Shown: in pieces, positions 5,521-6,713 of the stretch
How the letters are laid out: each line of letters begins with the position of its first letter
Position numbering within the stretch: position 1 is the stretch's first letter
The notes under the pieces: generated by a model
What the model saw: the letters and a program-made list of their open reading frames with translations, nothing else
Databases searched by the model: none
Told to the model about the DNA's origin: nothing
Made by a program: the position numbers and the translations under genes
Origin: Acholeplasmatales bacterium
GTDB lineage: Bacteria > Bacillota_I > Bacilli_A > Acholeplasmatales > Anaeroplasmataceae
Reading direction: 5' to 3'
Assembly (NCBI GenBank): GCA_024681175.1
Contig: JAILBI010000020.1
Span: 1 to 6,713 of the forward strand
DNA: 6,713 nucleotides

Positions 5521-5530
5521 GTAAGCTATT

Positions 5531-6280
5531 ATGAAAAAGAGAATTATTATTTCTTTATCAATTTTGGCTGTTTCAATAATCGCTGCTGTTATTTTGATTA
5601 TTGTATTAACTCCTAAAAAAGATGAAGAAATTGAGATAAAGATAAAAAGCTTTGGTCATAATTATTGTGAGCCTGTAGTGCTAGATTTAGGCAAACATAA
5701 GGTAAAAGATTATGACAAAGATAAAATAGATAATGAACAATATTACATTGAATTTAATATAGATTCAAGTGAGGATTTTTTTAATGATTACATAAAAACA
5801 AATGAGGGATATATCCCAGAATTAGACTTTAAAGTAGGTGAATGTAACCATTATGGCTTTTTAATTATAGAGAATAATGTTTTTGAATATAATGTATATG
5901 ATGATGTAATTAACTTATATGCATGCTACGGGACATTTCGTGATTCTCGTCGTGAACTTGAATTTAATAGTAATCAATTATATGTTTTGGGCGACTTTAA
6001 CTGTAATCTAATATTCAGTTATTTAGATAGTGATGAAAGTGATAGTTATCATTTTGGCCTAAGACAAAGCTTTACAAAAGTAAGTTATAATGATTTTATT
6101 AAAATATATAATTATATAGATTCTGATATTTGTAAGGTGGAAGATAATGTTGTTTATCTTAAGGCTTTTTATGATAATAATGATGGAGAAATGAAATTAA
6201 CTGATGATTATTTTGTTACAATTTCTGAAGTTAATGGTAGACCAACATTATCAAGATCAAATATGTTAAATGAATTATGA
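5531..6280 (+). CDS. X2: membrane-anchored extracytoplasmic protein, 249 aa, paralogue of X1
   Basis: I do not recognise this family. The protein has MKKR, one membrane segment (5-26, without a lipobox Cys), a short KKDEE linker and about 220 residues rich in Asp, Glu, Tyr and Phe, expected outside the membrane. Cys46 and Cys201 are shared with X1, while Cys105, 132 and 158 are not. The region 178-249, including VSYNDFIKIYNYIDSD and GRPTLSRSNMLNEL, is nearly identical to X1; residues about 60-177 are much less so. The start is ATG 5531. Only a weak site (AGGTAAG, from about 5518) precedes it, so translation probably couples to the peptidase that ends 10 bases upstream. The stop overlaps the ABC ATPase start (ATGA). 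Placement between a secreted peptidase candidate and a transporter ATPase suggests an exported accessory or protective protein, but this is inference. Confidence 0.8.
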   Translation: MKKRIIISLSILAVSIIAAVILIIVLTPKKDEEIEIKIKSFGHNYCEPVVLDLGKHKVKDYDKDKIDNEQYYIEFNIDSSEDFFNDYIKTNEGYIPELDFKVGECNHYGFLIIENNVFEYNVYDDVINLYACYGTFRDSRRELEFNSNQLYVLGDFNCNLIFSYLDSDESDSYHFGLRQSFTKVSYNDFIKIYNYIDSDICKVEDNVVYLKAFYDNNDGEMKLTDDYFVTISEVNGRPTLSRSNMLNEL

Positions 6281-6713
6281 TGAATAAGATTACAAAAAGA
6301 TATAATAAAAAAACAATATTAGATGATATTGAATTTAATATTGATTCTTGTACATTAATAATTGGTGAAAATGGTTGTGGAAAGACAACATTATTAAAAA
6401 TTATATCAGGTTTAATAAAGAAACTAGAGGGTGAAATAGATCACTCCTCTAGTGTTTCTTATTTACCTGATTCAGATGCTTTATTTAGCTTAAAAAGTGG
6501 TAATGATAATTTAGATTATTTCTTATCAAAAGAAGAATTAGTTATTGCAAAAAAATACGTTGATATATTTCATATGAATGATTTTATATCAAGAAAAGTA
6601 AAAACGTATTCTAACGGTATGAAGAAGAAATTATCATTAGTTATTGCTTTATCAAGAAATAAAGATATTTTAATTCTTGATGAGCCTACAAACTCATTAG
6701 ATTATGATAGTGT
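6277..6713 (+). CDS. ABC-transporter ATP-binding protein, N-terminal part (runs off the window)
   Basis: The first 145 codons of an ABC ATPase are present. Walker A is GENGCGKTT (30-38, Lys36), the signature motif is the variant SNGMK (112-116) preceded by TY, and Walker B is ILILDEPT (131-138) with Glu136 as catalytic base. The Q-loop region reads SYLPDSDALF, with Asp where Gln is usual; YLPE or YLPD is common in the BcrA/CcmA-like ABC-2 export group, which also often has SNGM signatures. The protein would power a membrane permease, probably encoded just beyond the window. ATG 6277 overlaps the X2 stop (ATGA) with a second ATG directly after, and no separate Shine-Dalgarno is apparent, so it is translated by coupling to X2. 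Its first 11 codons are duplicated as a fragment at 4522-4557. The substrate is unknown. Confidence 0.92.
   Translation, partial: MMNKITKRYNKKTILDDIEFNIDSCTLIIGENGCGKTTLLKIISGLIKKLEGEIDHSSSVSYLPDSDALFSLKSGNDNLDYFLSKEELVIAKKYVDIFHMNDFISRKVKTYSNGMKKKLSLVIALSRNKDILILDEPTNSLDYDS

Larger units (their letters stand above)
4548..6302 (+). repeat. Tandem duplication, unit 2 (terminator, promoter, peptidase Y, X2, ABC start)
   Basis: This is the second copy of the unit at 3641-4547, bounded by TAATAAA at 4548-4554 and 6303-6309. It is about 850 bp longer because the peptidase gene and its leader (about 4647-5527) lie between the shared spacer and the X gene. The first 96 bases are identical to unit 1. 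Confidence 0.85.

Noticed and set aside
4523..6280. Mycoplasma-type code (TGA as tryptophan)
   Set aside because: TGA ends X1, X2 and the small gene at sensible places, and tryptophan in Y is encoded by TGG; read-through would create nonsense fusions.

Overview
The window is very AT-rich DNA, read with the standard bacterial code: several genes end in TGA, and I saw tryptophan encoded as TGG. Short intergenic gaps, strong AGGAGG-type ribosome binding sites and a CcpA-like operator point to a low-GC Firmicutes/Bacilli-type bacterium, perhaps an Erysipelotrichia or RF39-like gut commensal. That taxonomic placement is inference from gene style only.

Positions 1-141 are the right end of an IS3-family (IS150-like) insertion sequence: the last 32 codons of its transposase, then a terminal inverted repeat. 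A rho-independent terminator (192-220), a catabolite-response-element-like operator (277-292) and an extended -10 promoter (323-331) follow. This promoter appears to drive three overlapping genes: an unrecognised 136-aa protein, an Asn/Lys-rich 54-aa small protein (749-913), and the S1/winged-helix RNA-binding protein CvfB (910-1755, TTG start).

A second promoter (1778-1806) starts an operon of an unrecognised 127-aa protein that may contain two AbrB/MraZ-like half repeats, a short NfeD membrane protein, and a QmcA-type SPFH (paraslipin) protein. NfeD plus SPFH is a known membrane-microdomain pair. The operon ends at a strong terminator (3645-3683).

From 3641 to 6309 the window holds an unequal tandem duplication. 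Each unit carries the same terminator, the same sigma-A-type promoter, a paralogue (here X1 or X2) of an unrecognised membrane-anchored extracytoplasmic protein of about 250 aa, and the first codons of an ABC-transporter ATPase. The junction lies at a 7-bp microhomology (TAATAAA). In unit 1 the ABC gene is cut after 11 codons and runs into the duplicated terminator, so X1 became a self-contained transcription unit. X1 has also lost its ATG (ACG) and carries a 14-bp tandem repeat in its leader. Unit 2 additionally has a secreted papain-like/C39-like cysteine peptidase candidate (Y, 4675-5520) and continues into the intact ABC ATPase, which is cut by the window edge.

The Y-X2-ABC block is the least familiar part: a secreted candidate peptidase, a membrane-anchored exported protein and an ABC transporter in one tightly coupled operon. 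The duplicated noncoding spacer is identical between copies, and the 3' ends of X1 and X2 are nearly identical, while the middle of the X proteins is strongly diverged.
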